From Opitutales bacterium (GTDB lineage: Bacteria; Verrucomicrobiota; Verrucomicrobiia; Opitutales; Opitutaceae), in assembly GCA_018700525.1 (NCBI GenBank), contig JABITN010000031.1, positions 1 through 36,562 on the forward strand: a stretch of DNA of 36,562 bases. The letters run 5' to 3'. Under the pieces are notes generated by a model. It was not told where the DNA came from. It was given only the letters and a program-made list of their open reading frames with translations, and made no database searches. Made by a program: the position numbers and the translations under genes. This document shows, piece by piece, positions 25,824 to 34,495 of this stretch (the stretch's first letter is position 1; each line of letters begins with the position of its first letter).

Positions 25824-26687
25824 TTAAGCGAGAAACGGGGCGAAGGTTTTGCGGGCTTGGGCGTGCGAGATTTTGTGGGCTTCGAGGCTGTTCATTGTGT
25901 TGAGGGATTTTTCTTCTACAGCTTGTTCGATTGTAATGAGAGGTCGAATACAGCGATTGTTTAAGGTCTTGGTGAGGCGATCGTAGTCGATGTCTCCGTC
26001 GCCGAAGGTTTCGGTCCAGATTCCGTTTTGGGATTGGCGAATGTGCAGTTCGACGATTCGGTCGCCGTAAAGTCGGATCACGTCGTAGAGGACTACGTTT
26101 GAATTTCCTGATCCTCGGTAGATCCAGTGGGAGTCCAGACAGAATTTCACGTGTTCCGGATCGGTCGAAGCGAGCATGTGGTGGAACTCCCGGGCTGCTA
26201 GGCGGAGTTCTGGGTCGTGGTTGTGGTATGCAAGCGTAAGACCTTCGACGGAGAGGGCTTCCCCCAGTTGATTGAGGGCTTCGCCTTGTACGAGTATTTG
26301 ATCGTCGGTTTTGTTCTCAGGGCCTTCCCAGTTTATGGGGCTTGGATTGGTCACTATGATTTTCGTGCCCATTCGCACTTGGGCTTGAGTGGCGAGTCTG
26401 ATGACGGTTTCGATCGATTCCTGGGAACTGCCTTTTTCGTGAAGCTCGCTGTTGACGTAGGCGGAGACCATGGCGACTCCTTGATTCGACATGACATCGC
26501 TGAGGCGGTCGGTGCTTTCGGCTGATTTGAGGACAGGTTCCAGACTATCGGCTCCGCTTTGTTTTACTTCCTTAATGAAGCCTTCAAGGTCCGCTTCGAA
26601 ATCGCGTCCTTGTCGTTTGTAGAATGTGTACCAAGGGTAGACGTTTGTTGCTAGTGGACAGGGTGTATTGAGCTTTTCGTGACTCAT
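25824..26687 (-). CDS. Sugar-phosphate isomerase/epimerase-like protein (AP endonuclease 2 fold)
   Basis: This is a 287-residue protein without a signal peptide, so cytoplasmic. It has the xylose-isomerase-like TIM barrel: 'SLEPVLKSAES' early, 'GTKIIVTNPSP', 'LTLAYHNHDPELR', 'VKFCLDSHWIYRGSG', 'RIVELHIRQSQNG', 'DIDYDRLTKTL' and 'PLITIEQAVEEKS'. The His, Asp and Glu residues in these strands fit divalent-metal ligands. It probably isomerises or epimerises a sugar or sugar acid released from a glycan, or acts with an oxidoreductase such as the one at 34496. The two sulfatase genes upstream on the same strand (gap 52 bases) may share its transcript. Start ATG at 26687. Confidence 0.85.
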   Translation of the reverse strand: MSHEKLNTPCPLATNVYPWYTFYKRQGRDFEADLEGFIKEVKQSGADSLEPVLKSAESTDRLSDVMSNQGVAMVSAYVNSELHEKGSSQESIETVIRLATQAQVRMGTKIIVTNPSPINWEGPENKTDDQILVQGEALNQLGEALSVEGLTLAYHNHDPELRLAAREFHHMLASTDPEHVKFCLDSHWIYRGSGNSNVVLYDVIRLYGDRIVELHIRQSQNGIWTETFGDGDIDYDRLTKTLNNRCIRPLITIEQAVEEKSLNTMNSLEAHKISHAQARKTFAPFLA

Positions 26688-26739
26688 GAGGTGAGTTTTG
26701 TTTGCCGCAAGGTAAACGCTCGCAGGGGAATGGGGTAAA

Positions 26740-28119
26740 CTATCGTTCTGACTGCAGCGTCTGTTGGATACTGCTATCGTATTCGCTTTGAAGGTCGGAG
26801 AGGCGTTTGACGACTTCGGGGTATTTGAATGCGAGATTGGTCATTTCGGTGGGGTCCATGGCTAGGTTGGCTAGGAAGAGTTTGTCGTTTTTGGTGATGG
26901 GAGCTTTTTGGGAATTGTCCTTGGGATTTCCATGCAATTTCCAATTGCCTTCGCGCACGACCCATTCGGGTGTTTTGCCTTTTCCAAGCTGCCAATAGAA
27001 GGTGTCGTGGGGGGAGTTCGCACCGTTGTCCAAAATAACGTCTTTGATGGATTTGCCATCGATGTGATGTCCGGGTAGTTCGATGCCGCAGAATTCCGCT
27101 AGAGTGGGGAACCAGTCGACTCCGGTTACCATCTGGTCTCTCACTTGGTTTTCGGGAATCACTCCGGGAAGCGTGACGATGGAAGGAACGCGAATGCCGC
27201 CTTCGAACAAACATCCTTTGGCACCACGGTAGATACCGGCTGAACCGCCTCCGTGGAAGGTGCGCTCTTCGGTGGAGTGGCCATGGTCAGATTGGAAAAT
27301 GATAATCGTATTGTCAGTCAGTCCTATTTGATCGAGATGGGTCAGCATTTCGCCAATCTTTTCATCGAGCGTGGAGACGAATGCGTTGTATTTGCTTCGC
27401 GGTGACGGGATATCCTTGTAGTAGTCGCGCCATTTGGCAGTGCCTTGCAATGGGTAGTGGGGTGAGTTGAGGGCCCAGTAGACAAAGAAGGGTTTCTCGC
27501 GATTTTGGGTTATGAAGCCATTGATTTCGCGCACCATGCTGTCTTGGAAGAAGAAGCCGTCTTCGTTGATGTGTTCGCCGTTTCGCCAAAGGTCGTGGCG
27601 GTTGGGGCCTTTCCAGAAAAAGAAGTGGGAGTAGTTGTCGATGCATCCGCCCATGTGTCCCCAGGAGTAGTCGAAGCCTTGAGCGTTGGGCATGGTTTCG
27701 GGAGTGTATCCAAGATGCCATTTCCCGATGTGTCCGGTTTTATATCCGGCATCCTTCATCACTTCGGCGATCGTCACTTGGCCAGTCGGCATTCCGGGAA
27801 CGCCTTCTTCGGAGCTAACGTTTCCAGGTACGCCTGCCCGAGCGGGGAAGCGTCCTGTCATAAGTCCCGATCGACTGGCCGAGCAGATCGCGGATGGCGA
27901 GTACATTTGTTGAAACCGAACTCCGCGTTTCGCGAGCGAGTCGATGTGGGGCGTGTAGATGTCCGTAGTTCCGTAGCAGCTTAAGTCCACGGTCCCTTGG
28001 TCATCGGTGTAGATGATGATGACGTTGGGTTTGTCGGTTGCTTGGAGCGGGATGGTCGCGGAGCAGGCGAAGAGTGCGGCGAGGGCGATTAGGGGGAAGC
28101 GAGTGTAGGAGGTGGCCAT
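26740..28119 (-). CDS. Sulfatase with C-x-A-x-R active-site motif
   Basis: This is a 459-residue exported sulfatase. Residues 1-28 are a signal peptide ('LIALAALFACSATIPLQA'). Metal ligands D39-D40 are in 'IIYTDDQGTVDLSCYG'. The active-site segment is C79-S-A-S-R83 followed by 'SGLMTGRFPAR', with Ala where most relatives have Pro. C-x-P/A-x-R is still an accepted formylglycine signature. 'IGKWHLGYTPETMPNAQGFD', 'IIFQSDHGHS' and 'GGSAGIYRGAKGCLFEGGIR' are further motifs. It resembles arylsulfatase A / GALNS-like members. It lies between another sulfatase upstream (gap 199 bases) and the isomerase downstream (52 bases). Start ATG at 28119. Confidence 0.94.
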   Translation of the reverse strand: MATSYTRFPLIALAALFACSATIPLQATDKPNVIIIYTDDQGTVDLSCYGTTDIYTPHIDSLAKRGVRFQQMYSPSAICSASRSGLMTGRFPARAGVPGNVSSEEGVPGMPTGQVTIAEVMKDAGYKTGHIGKWHLGYTPETMPNAQGFDYSWGHMGGCIDNYSHFFFWKGPNRHDLWRNGEHINEDGFFFQDSMVREINGFITQNREKPFFVYWALNSPHYPLQGTAKWRDYYKDIPSPRSKYNAFVSTLDEKIGEMLTHLDQIGLTDNTIIIFQSDHGHSTEERTFHGGGSAGIYRGAKGCLFEGGIRVPSIVTLPGVIPENQVRDQMVTGVDWFPTLAEFCGIELPGHHIDGKSIKDVILDNGANSPHDTFYWQLGKGKTPEWVVREGNWKLHGNPKDNSQKAPITKNDKLFLANLAMDPTEMTNLAFKYPEVVKRLSDLQSEYDSSIQQTLQSER

Positions 28120-28283
28120 AGAGTTTTGGGGTGTAAGGGAAGGTGTTATAAGGCGGTGTTTTAAACCACCGATATCACGAAGGAACGGAGAGTGGGTAGA
28201 TGAGGGTTTGGGAAATGGTTTTCGAGTTGGCGGATGGGGCCGTTGTGGTTGCGTTGACTTCTTTGGGGGCAGTGATGGCCGCT

Positions 28284-28307
28284 CGGATATCGGCCGCTAC
28301 CTTTTGG
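28284..28307. repeat. REP-like repeat, copy 1 (CTCGGATATCGGCCGCTACC)
   Basis: This GC-rich, partly palindromic sequence (GGCCGCTCGGATATCGGCCGC) lies between two sulfatase genes. Nearly the same sequence, with two base changes and one extra C, is at 32210-32236. Both are just after or between stop codons, as expected for REP elements. Confidence 0.6.
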
Positions 28308-28318
28308 TGCTAGGGTGT

Positions 28319-29920
28319 TTATTGTTTTTTGCTGAGGTCGGTGCGTTTGACCCACTGGGTGTGTTGCTTCTCTAAGGCTCTGGCTTTTTCGGGCATTTTT
28401 TGGGCGAGGTCGGAGAGTTCGGTGGGGTCGTCGTTTAGATTGTACAATTCCCATTGTCGTTTATTTTCGGATACAAGTTTCCAGTCGCCGACGCGGATGG
28501 CTTTGCCTTTGCTGTGGGCCCAGAATAGAGCGTCGTGGGGCGAGTAGGTTCCTTTGTCTCCGTTAAGAATGGAAGAGAACGATTGGCCTTCGGTAGGGAG
28601 AGGTTTTTGAGTAACTGGTTGACCTCCCGCGATTTCGACGAGGGTAGGCATAAGATCGATTACATGGCAGACTTCATTGGCAAGGCTTCCTTTGAGCTCT
28701 GATTTGATACCGTCGGGCCAAGTCATGATAAGTGGTGAGCGGGTTCCTCCCTCATGATCGTGTTGTTTGAAAAGGCGAAACGGTGTATTGGATGCATTTG
28801 CCCATCCGTATCCATAGGACTGCCAACTGCTTTGCGGACCTGGCATGACGCTCGGCAGGTTTCCTGGGATGATTGGCGTTCGTTTGCCATCGGTGGTAAA
28901 AGGTCTAGTCCAAGAGCCTGTTCGATCTGGATTGTATTCGACGTGGCAACCGCCGTTGTCCTGTTGGTAAATGAAAAGGGTGTTTTCGTATTCGCCGTTC
29001 GCTTTCAAGTGGTCGATGATACGGCTTATATTCCGGTCCATGCAGGTGATCTGAGCGGCGTAGACTTCCATGCGGCGCTCTTGCCACTCTTTATGGGCTT
29101 CCTCTTTCCAAGCCGGTACATCGGGATGGCGAGGGGAGAGTTGCCAGGCGGGATTTATGATGCCAAGATCTACCATGCGTTCGTATCGTTGTTCCCTCAA
29201 TACGTCCCAACCCATGGAGTAGCGCCCTTTGTAGGGTTCGATGTCTTCGGGTTTAGCATGCAAAGGCCAATGGGCCGCATTGTAGGCGACATAGAGAAAG
29301 AAAGGATCGTCCTTAGCCTGGGCATTGTGGTCTTTGAGAAAAGTCAGGGCATAGTCGGTTATTGAATCTGTGTAGTAGAAGTCTGGATTGTTCTTCCATT
29401 CGTGATCCCTGTTCTCTCCGTTGAGATAGAGATCGACGGGGGCAAAGAAATCGGACGTTCCCCAATAGGTGCTGTAGGCTCGATCAAATCCGCGCTTGTG
29501 CGGAGCGCTGGGACCGTTCGGTTTTGTGGGATCGGAGAGGTGCCATTTTCCGGACATGAAGGTCGAGTATCCGGCGGTTTTCAGTGCTTCGGGTAGAGTT
29601 GTCAGATCCGGGTGGAATCCTCTTGAGGCAGAGCCATCGGCAAGGGCGGATTTTGGGTAGAGTCCCGTTAGGAGGCTAGCTCTTGTAGGCCAGCACATAT
29701 TATTGACGTAGAAATTGGTAAAACGGAGTCCGTTTTCTGCGAGGGCGTCGAGTTGAGGAGTTTCTATTTCACCTCCGTAGCTGCCTAGATCCGAGTAACC
29801 CATGTCGTCTGCGATGACGAGTACGATATTGGGGCTGTCGCTGGCGGCGTTGGCTAGCATGCATAGGCTCAGAGCGAGCAGGATTAGCGAGAGATGAGTG
29901 GGGCTAGGTGATGAGGTCAT
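28319..29920 (-). CDS. Sulfatase (arylsulfatase-type)
   Basis: This is a 533-residue exported sulfatase when started at ATG 29920. An upstream ATG at 29965 would add 15 residues before the signal peptide and is less likely. The signal peptide is residues 1-26 ('LSLILLALSLCMLANA'). Metal ligands D38-D39 are in 'VIADDMGYSDLGSYGGEI'. The formylglycine site is C76-W-P-T-R80 followed by 'ASLLTGLYPKS'. 'MSGKWHLSDPTKP', 'FIYQQDNGG' and the C-terminal 'WELYNLNDDPTELSDLAQKM' fit S1 sulfatases; the length fits the arylsulfatase A/S1_4-like group. It is the first gene of a minus-strand run with the next sulfatase and the isomerase. No terminator was seen after it, only the REP-like repeat. Confidence 0.94.
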   Translation of the reverse strand: MTSSPSPTHLSLILLALSLCMLANAASDSPNIVLVIADDMGYSDLGSYGGEIETPQLDALAENGLRFTNFYVNNMCWPTRASLLTGLYPKSALADGSASRGFHPDLTTLPEALKTAGYSTFMSGKWHLSDPTKPNGPSAPHKRGFDRAYSTYWGTSDFFAPVDLYLNGENRDHEWKNNPDFYYTDSITDYALTFLKDHNAQAKDDPFFLYVAYNAAHWPLHAKPEDIEPYKGRYSMGWDVLREQRYERMVDLGIINPAWQLSPRHPDVPAWKEEAHKEWQERRMEVYAAQITCMDRNISRIIDHLKANGEYENTLFIYQQDNGGCHVEYNPDRTGSWTRPFTTDGKRTPIIPGNLPSVMPGPQSSWQSYGYGWANASNTPFRLFKQHDHEGGTRSPLIMTWPDGIKSELKGSLANEVCHVIDLMPTLVEIAGGQPVTQKPLPTEGQSFSSILNGDKGTYSPHDALFWAHSKGKAIRVGDWKLVSENKRQWELYNLNDDPTELSDLAQKMPEKARALEKQHTQWVKRTDLSKKQ

Positions 29921-30366
29921 GATTGCAGTGAATGATGTCGATCGAATCCTGATGAGGTCAACCAACTTAGGTTCAAAGTGTTTTGAGAAGATTCAAGGAA
30001 GCGGGATGTTTTGAGATAGTTACATCAATGAACTCACGCGAAGCCGCAAAGCCGCTAAGGTTTTGAGTAGGATGGTGATAACAGTTGGGCGAATTGTTGG
30101 AGCCGCGCGAGTCCCTCGCGTAGCTACTTCGCAGTGCGGCGTGGCTTTGGTTGTTCTTACTTTACCGCTTAGCGGCTTTGCGTGAGCCTTTTTCTCTGTG
30201 GATTTAGCTGTTTGAGCCGCACCAATAGGCGGGTTGCGGGGTATTGAGGTTGCTTTGGAGGACGTCTTGACGATTCTCCTTGCTGCGGGCGCTAATCCTC
30301 TTCCTACTTCGCGCCTTTTTTTACGGATATCTATAGAGAAATCCGAACCTATTGAGGTTATAAGAA
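29921..30366. other. Divergent intergenic region before the helicase
   Basis: This is a 446-base gap between a minus-strand sulfatase and the plus-strand helicase. Most of it is the inverted-repeat element at 30033-30186. From 30187 to 30366 lies the leader of the helicase gene. Its last part has GAGG at 30354-30357, nine bases before the ATG, a good ribosome-binding site. The open frame on the minus strand here is made of repeat sequence and is not a gene. Confidence 0.5.
30033..30186. repeat. Dispersed inverted-repeat element, fullest copy
   Basis: The left end CTCACGCGAAGCCGCAAAGC (from 30033, running to about 30060 with GCTAAGG) is inverted at the right end as CCGCTTAGCGGCTTTGCGTG (30165-30186), apart from a seven-base indel. 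The middle (30104-30150) has the palindromic GCGAGTCCCTCGC followed by GTAGCTAC, also present at 25711-25752 and 35602-35632. At about 154 bp with terminal inverted repeats and no coding capacity, it looks like a MITE-like or REP-composite element. Confidence 0.75.
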
Positions 30367-32202
30367 ATGAGCGAGAATACAGATAATCCACAGGGCTTCA
30401 GTGATTTAGGCCTATCCGATTCAGTAATGAAAGTACTGGAGAAAATTGGCTATGAAACACCGTCACCAATCCAAGCGGCTATTATTCCGCATGTATTGGA
30501 GGGGAAGGATGTGATTGGGCAGGCTCAAACGGGTACTGGAAAGACCGCTGCATTCGCGCTTCCGCTACTTTCGACTATCGACGTAAAGCAGATTAAACAG
30601 CCCCAAGTTTTGGTTTTGACGCCTACTCGGGAATTGGCGATTCAAGTTGCTGAAGCTTTTCAGAAGTATGCGGGCAAGATGAGCGGTTTTCATGTTGTGC
30701 CGATCTACGGCGGACAGGATTTCGGGTCACAGCTCAGGCAATTGAAGCGTGGGGTTCATGTTATAGTCGGCACTCCTGGTCGCGTGATGGACCACATGCG
30801 TCGCGAGACTTTGGACCTTCGGGCATTGAAGTGCATCGTCTTGGACGAAGCGGATGAAATGTTGCGGATGGGATTCATCGACGATGTCGATTGGATCATG
30901 GAAAAGACGCCTGATGATCGTCAGGTCGCATTGTTTTCCGCTACAGTGCCGGAACCGATCAAGCGTATTGCCCGCCGGCATTTGACTAATCCGGTCGAAA
31001 TTTCGATCAAGAACAAGACGACGACTGCGGATACGATTCGCCAGCGTTACTGGATGGTGAGTGGCTTGCATAAGCTCGATGCGTTGACCCGTGTTCTGGA
31101 AGGCGAAGAGTTCGATGCGATGATTATTTTCGTTCGGACGAAGATTGCCACGGCTGATCTTGCGGAACGATTGAAAGCGCGCGGATTCGCAGCGGCTCCC
31201 CTAAGTGGAGACATTGCTCAAATTAAGCGCGAGCGGACGGTTAATGATCTCAAAAAAGGCAAGTTGGATATTCTTGTGGCGACTGATGTCGCGGCTCGTG
31301 GATTGGACGTGGATCGCGTGAGTCATGTTGTCAACTATGATATACCTTACGACAATGAATCTTACGTTCATCGTATTGGCCGTACGGGAAGAGCTGGCCG
31401 AAAGGGTGATGCTATTCTGTTTGTCGCGCCGCGCGAGAAACGTCTCTTGAAGTCAATCGAACGTGCGACTAATAATCGTATCGAATTGATGGATATGCCG
31501 ACGACTCAGGATATCAATAATAAGCGTATCGATAAGTTTAAGACGAAGATTACGGAAGTGATGGCCGAAGAGGGCTTGGAATTCTTCACGGAAATGATCG
31601 AACAGTACCGGCAGGAGAAAGATGTTTCGTCGCTCGAAATCGCTGCAGCCTTGGCGAAAATCGCTCAGGGAGATGAACCTTTGTTGCTAGAAGAACAGAA
31701 GCGAAAGGCGATTCAAGAGGATCGCGATCGTAGATCTTCCAGAGATCAGGACCGTGGAGATCGCGTTGGCCGTGGAGATCGCGGACGCGGACGACGTGAT
31801 GACCGTGGAGATCGCGGACGCGGACGACGTGATGACCGTGGAGACCGTCGTGAAAGAAGCGACCGTCCGACGCGCGACCGGAGCGATTTTAAGAAAATGG
31901 CCCCAGCGGCTGGAACAGATAGATTTCGCATCGAGGTCGGTCGCACGCATGGCGTTGCGCCTGGCCATATCGTTGGAGCAATAGCCAATGAAGCAGGTCT
32001 TGATAGCAAGCATATCGGACGTATCGAATTGTACGATGATCACAGTACGGTTGACCTGCCTTCCGGCATGCCACGCGAAGTACTACAAGTGCTGAAGAAG
32101 ACCTGGGTTTCCGGTCAGCAAATGCGTATTTCTCGGATGGATCTGATTCAGAAAAAGAGCAGGGGCAAAGGCTTCGAGAAGGAAATGGATTCTGGGGAAT
32201 AG
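30367..32202 (+). CDS. deaD: DEAD-box ATP-dependent RNA helicase (DeaD/CsdA type)
   Basis: This is a 611-residue cytoplasmic RNA helicase. The Q motif ('GFSDLGLSDSVMKVLEKIGY'), Walker A 'AQTGTGKT', Ia 'PTRELAIQ', DEAD box 'VLDEADEML', 'FSATV', 'IIFVRTK', 'DVAARGLDVD' and 'HRIGRTGRAGR' are all present and in order. An Arg/Asp/Gly-rich linker (about 455-510) is built from a 33-base tandem repeat. A C-terminal DbpA-type RNA-binding domain (about 515-590) follows: 'RFRIEVGRTHGVAPGHIVG', 'IGRIELYDDHSTVDLPSGMP'. It unwinds structured RNA in ribosome assembly, mRNA decay and cold adaptation. The start is set by GAGG at 30354-30357. It is a housekeeping gene not obviously linked to its sulfatase neighbours. 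Confidence 0.95.
   Translation: MSENTDNPQGFSDLGLSDSVMKVLEKIGYETPSPIQAAIIPHVLEGKDVIGQAQTGTGKTAAFALPLLSTIDVKQIKQPQVLVLTPTRELAIQVAEAFQKYAGKMSGFHVVPIYGGQDFGSQLRQLKRGVHVIVGTPGRVMDHMRRETLDLRALKCIVLDEADEMLRMGFIDDVDWIMEKTPDDRQVALFSATVPEPIKRIARRHLTNPVEISIKNKTTTADTIRQRYWMVSGLHKLDALTRVLEGEEFDAMIIFVRTKIATADLAERLKARGFAAAPLSGDIAQIKRERTVNDLKKGKLDILVATDVAARGLDVDRVSHVVNYDIPYDNESYVHRIGRTGRAGRKGDAILFVAPREKRLLKSIERATNNRIELMDMPTTQDINNKRIDKFKTKITEVMAEEGLEFFTEMIEQYRQEKDVSSLEIAAALAKIAQGDEPLLLEEQKRKAIQEDRDRRSSRDQDRGDRVGRGDRGRGRRDDRGDRGRGRRDDRGDRRERSDRPTRDRSDFKKMAPAAGTDRFRIEVGRTHGVAPGHIVGAIANEAGLDSKHIGRIELYDDHSTVDLPSGMPREVLQVLKKTWVSGQQMRISRMDLIQKKSRGKGFEKEMDSGE
31768..31833 (+). repeat. 33-bp tandem repeat inside the helicase linker
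   Basis: Copies at 31768-31800 and 31801-31833 differ at one base, and partial copies flank them (about 31750-31767 and 31834-31850). Each full unit encodes R-G-D-R-G-R-G-R-R-D-D. The number of units could vary between strains without breaking the frame. Confidence 0.8.
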
Positions 32203-32209
32203 AGGACTC

Positions 32210-32236
32210 CTCGGAGACCGGCCGCTACCCTTTGAG
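32210..32236. repeat. REP-like repeat, copy 2
   Basis: CTCGGAGACCGGCCGCTACC followed by CTTTGAG is nearly the same as 28284-28307. It lies eight bases after the helicase stop codon, between convergent genes, and could also act as a 3'-end hairpin. Confidence 0.6.
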
Positions 32237-32298
32237 TTTTTCGGGGCTGTCGAATTGTTGAGGTCCGAAGAGCGAAGACGGTTGCCCTTGGATGATTT

Positions 32299-33723
32299 CT
32301 ACCGGCCTTTGAGCTGGTTTAGCTGACGGGAGAGCTTTTCGATGGTGGGCTTGTACTCGGGGATATTGGCTAGGTTTCGGTTTTCTTCCGGATCCTTGTC
32401 GTGGTCGTAGAGCATGCGCGATACGATACGGCCGTCGCCTCGGTCTTCTTTGGTCGTGTATTCAGTATAGCGCCACCGATTCGAGCGAATCGTATCGCCG
32501 TTGCTGAAGCGGCCGATAGCGTAGCCTTTCCCGGTCGAGTCCGGGTCTTTCAGGACCGGAGCGAGGCTTTGCCCGTCAAGGTGCTTGGGAGCATCGATTC
32601 CGGCGAGCTCGCAGAGAGTGGGATAGATGTCTATGAATTCGGTTAGCGTGTTGGTCGTCTGTCCTTGTGGTGCTGATTCGCTTTGCGGCGTCCGTATTAT
32701 GAGGGGCACCCGCATGGAGTTTTCGAAAGTGCAGTGTTTGGCCCAGAGAGAGTGCTCGCCGAGGTTCCACCCGTGATCTCCCCAGAGGATAACGATTGTG
32801 TTTTCGCTGAGACCTGATTGTTCGAGTTCCTCGAGCACACGTCCTACTTGGGCATCGGTAAAGGAAACAGAGGCATAGTATCCGCGAATCAAGGTTTTGG
32901 CCATTTGATCGCTGACGGGACCTTTATTGGGAACGCCGGCGTAGTTTCTTAGTTCGCCAAAATTGTGGATAGCTTCTTTGGGCGCGTTTTCGGGTATGGA
33001 GTAATTGTCGGGCACGTCGATGGGCGTGTCGTCATAGAGATCCCAATACGTTTTCGGAGCGTTGAACGGGAGATGCGGTTTGAAGAATCCCACTGCTAGA
33101 AAAAATGGGGCTTCTTGTTGGGATAGGCTTTTGAGCTGTTTGATAGCTTCGGCGGCAACTTGTCCGTCGCCGAGGGTATCATCAGGAACATCGTAGGAAG
33201 CGAATGGGAGGCGGTGGTTTCTGGATTGTTCGGTCAGGGCGTCGAGGTCTGTGGGAGGAGACCATCCGACGATTGGTTCTGAGCTTCCTTTGAAATTCCG
33301 TTTTGGCCTCCAAGGGGACTGGGTCCAGCCGTGCTTCATGTCGGCGGGATAGTGGAGGATCTTTCCTAGGCTCGCGGTGTTGTAGCCATTGTTCTTGAGG
33401 TGCAGGTGGAGGGGGGTGATTTCAGGCGCGTCTTCATCGATGCGAGCCGTGTAGCCTACGAAACGGCTGGCGCTTGGGCGAACGCCGCTCATTAGGCTGG
33501 CCCGTGAGGCGCCGCAGGTAGGGACCATGCAATAGGCACGGTTGAACCGGGTTCCGCTAGCGGCGAGTTTGTCGATGTTGGGCGATTGTATCTGCGACTG
33601 GCCATAGGAACTGAGTTGCGGTCGGAGGTCGTCGACGGCGATCATCAGAATGTTCGGCCGCTCTCCGTGGACGAACGTTGAGATTGAAAGAAAGAGAGAA
33701 AGGAGATAAAGTGGAAGTTTCAT
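32299..33723 (-). CDS. Iduronate-2-sulfatase-like sulfatase (C-x-A-x-R)
   Basis: This is a 474-residue exported sulfatase when started at ATG 33723, which directly opens a signal peptide ('KLPLYLLSLFLSISTFVHG'). A longer start at 33801 would put 26 odd residues in front. Metal ligands D31-D32 lie in 'MIAVDDLRPQLSSYG', the pattern typical of iduronate-2-sulfatases. The formylglycine site is C70-G-A-S-R74 followed by 'ASLMSGVRPSASRF', again with Ala for Pro. 'LGKILHYP', 'FFLAVGFFKPHLPFNAPKTY' and 'VILWGDHGWNLGEHSLWAKH' are strong IDS-family motifs. The exact substrate is not known; relatives act on uronate 2-sulfates and on algal glycans. The next gene upstream is the shortened esterase. Confidence 0.94.
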   Translation of the reverse strand: MKLPLYLLSLFLSISTFVHGERPNILMIAVDDLRPQLSSYGQSQIQSPNIDKLAASGTRFNRAYCMVPTCGASRASLMSGVRPSASRFVGYTARIDEDAPEITPLHLHLKNNGYNTASLGKILHYPADMKHGWTQSPWRPKRNFKGSSEPIVGWSPPTDLDALTEQSRNHRLPFASYDVPDDTLGDGQVAAEAIKQLKSLSQQEAPFFLAVGFFKPHLPFNAPKTYWDLYDDTPIDVPDNYSIPENAPKEAIHNFGELRNYAGVPNKGPVSDQMAKTLIRGYYASVSFTDAQVGRVLEELEQSGLSENTIVILWGDHGWNLGEHSLWAKHCTFENSMRVPLIIRTPQSESAPQGQTTNTLTEFIDIYPTLCELAGIDAPKHLDGQSLAPVLKDPDSTGKGYAIGRFSNGDTIRSNRWRYTEYTTKEDRGDGRIVSRMLYDHDKDPEENRNLANIPEYKPTIEKLSRQLNQLKGR

Positions 33724-33824
33724 GAGTTGGGTTTGAGCCTTTTCTTGGCTGCTCAATTCTATTTGTAGCATTTGATTTCCCTGCTTCGTTAGACATCGCA
33801 TCTCGGCGGATCCCTACGGTTTGC

Positions 33825-34286
33825 TCAGTTGAGGGAAGCCATGAATGAATCAATGGTTGGTTTCCCTTTTAGGTAGCCGAGAGATTTTAGGAATGCATCC
33901 ATTTCGGTTACCGTTGCACGAAAAATGGAGTTGTCTCCTTTTCCGTAGTTGAAGAATCCGTGCCCTTGATTTTCGTAGCCGACCATGCCTCGGGATGCGA
34001 GATACTTGCAGTGGTTTTCGAATTGAGCGGGAGTGCCGCCTCTCCAGCCGCCGCCGAAGAAAAAGATGATCGCTGGGCGAGGTCTGGCGGAAGCCTTTCC
34101 ATCGGGCGTGTAGATGTGGATGGGGCGGGAAACATCGTCGATGGTCTTATAGATTTCAGTCGTCGCCCCAGGAAGTGTAGTGGGAGCGGGGCCTGTATTT
34201 TGTGCCTGTAGACTCGCCGAGGCGATTCCCAAAACGAATGCGAGGGCCAGAGTGAAGCTGTGGAGTGTTCTTGTATAGATTCTCAT
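33825..34286 (-). pseudogene. Esterase (alpha/beta hydrolase) with internal deletion of the catalytic core
   Basis: This frame of 153 residues is open from ATG to stop but is far shorter than the family (usually about 300 residues). Residues 1-28 are a signal peptide. Residues 70-101 are the N-terminal part of an exported esterase, with the oxyanion-hole stretch 'FFFGGGWRGGTPAQF' and 'KYLASRGMV'. Directly after this comes 'GYENQGHGFFNYG' (103-115), which in full-length relatives is near the C-terminus and holds the catalytic His; 'VTEMDAFLKSLGYLKG' ends the fold. The whole centre, including the nucleophile G-x-S-x-G and the catalytic Asp, is missing in frame. It is therefore very likely inactive as a hydrolase. 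A clean join suggests one deletion of roughly 170 codons between short homologies. Confidence 0.8.
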
Positions 34287-34495
34287 GGATAGAAAAGAGG
34301 TTTAGGGGATGAGAGTAATTTAGCGGTTTTGGCAAAGGCGGCAAGGAGAGATGTTTCGAGACGATTGCGTATTGTCGCTTACTTGGCAATCGAACCTTCG
34401 CATTCTCAGGCTGTTTGGGCATGCACTGGTTTATCGTGGCGTTTCTTTCTTGTTGAGGCGTGGCGGGCTTGGCCATATTGATTCGATTTATTTCT

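Noticed and set aside
30020-30391. 123-codon minus-strand frame before the helicase
   Set aside because: It is made up of the inverted-repeat element and overlaps the helicase start.
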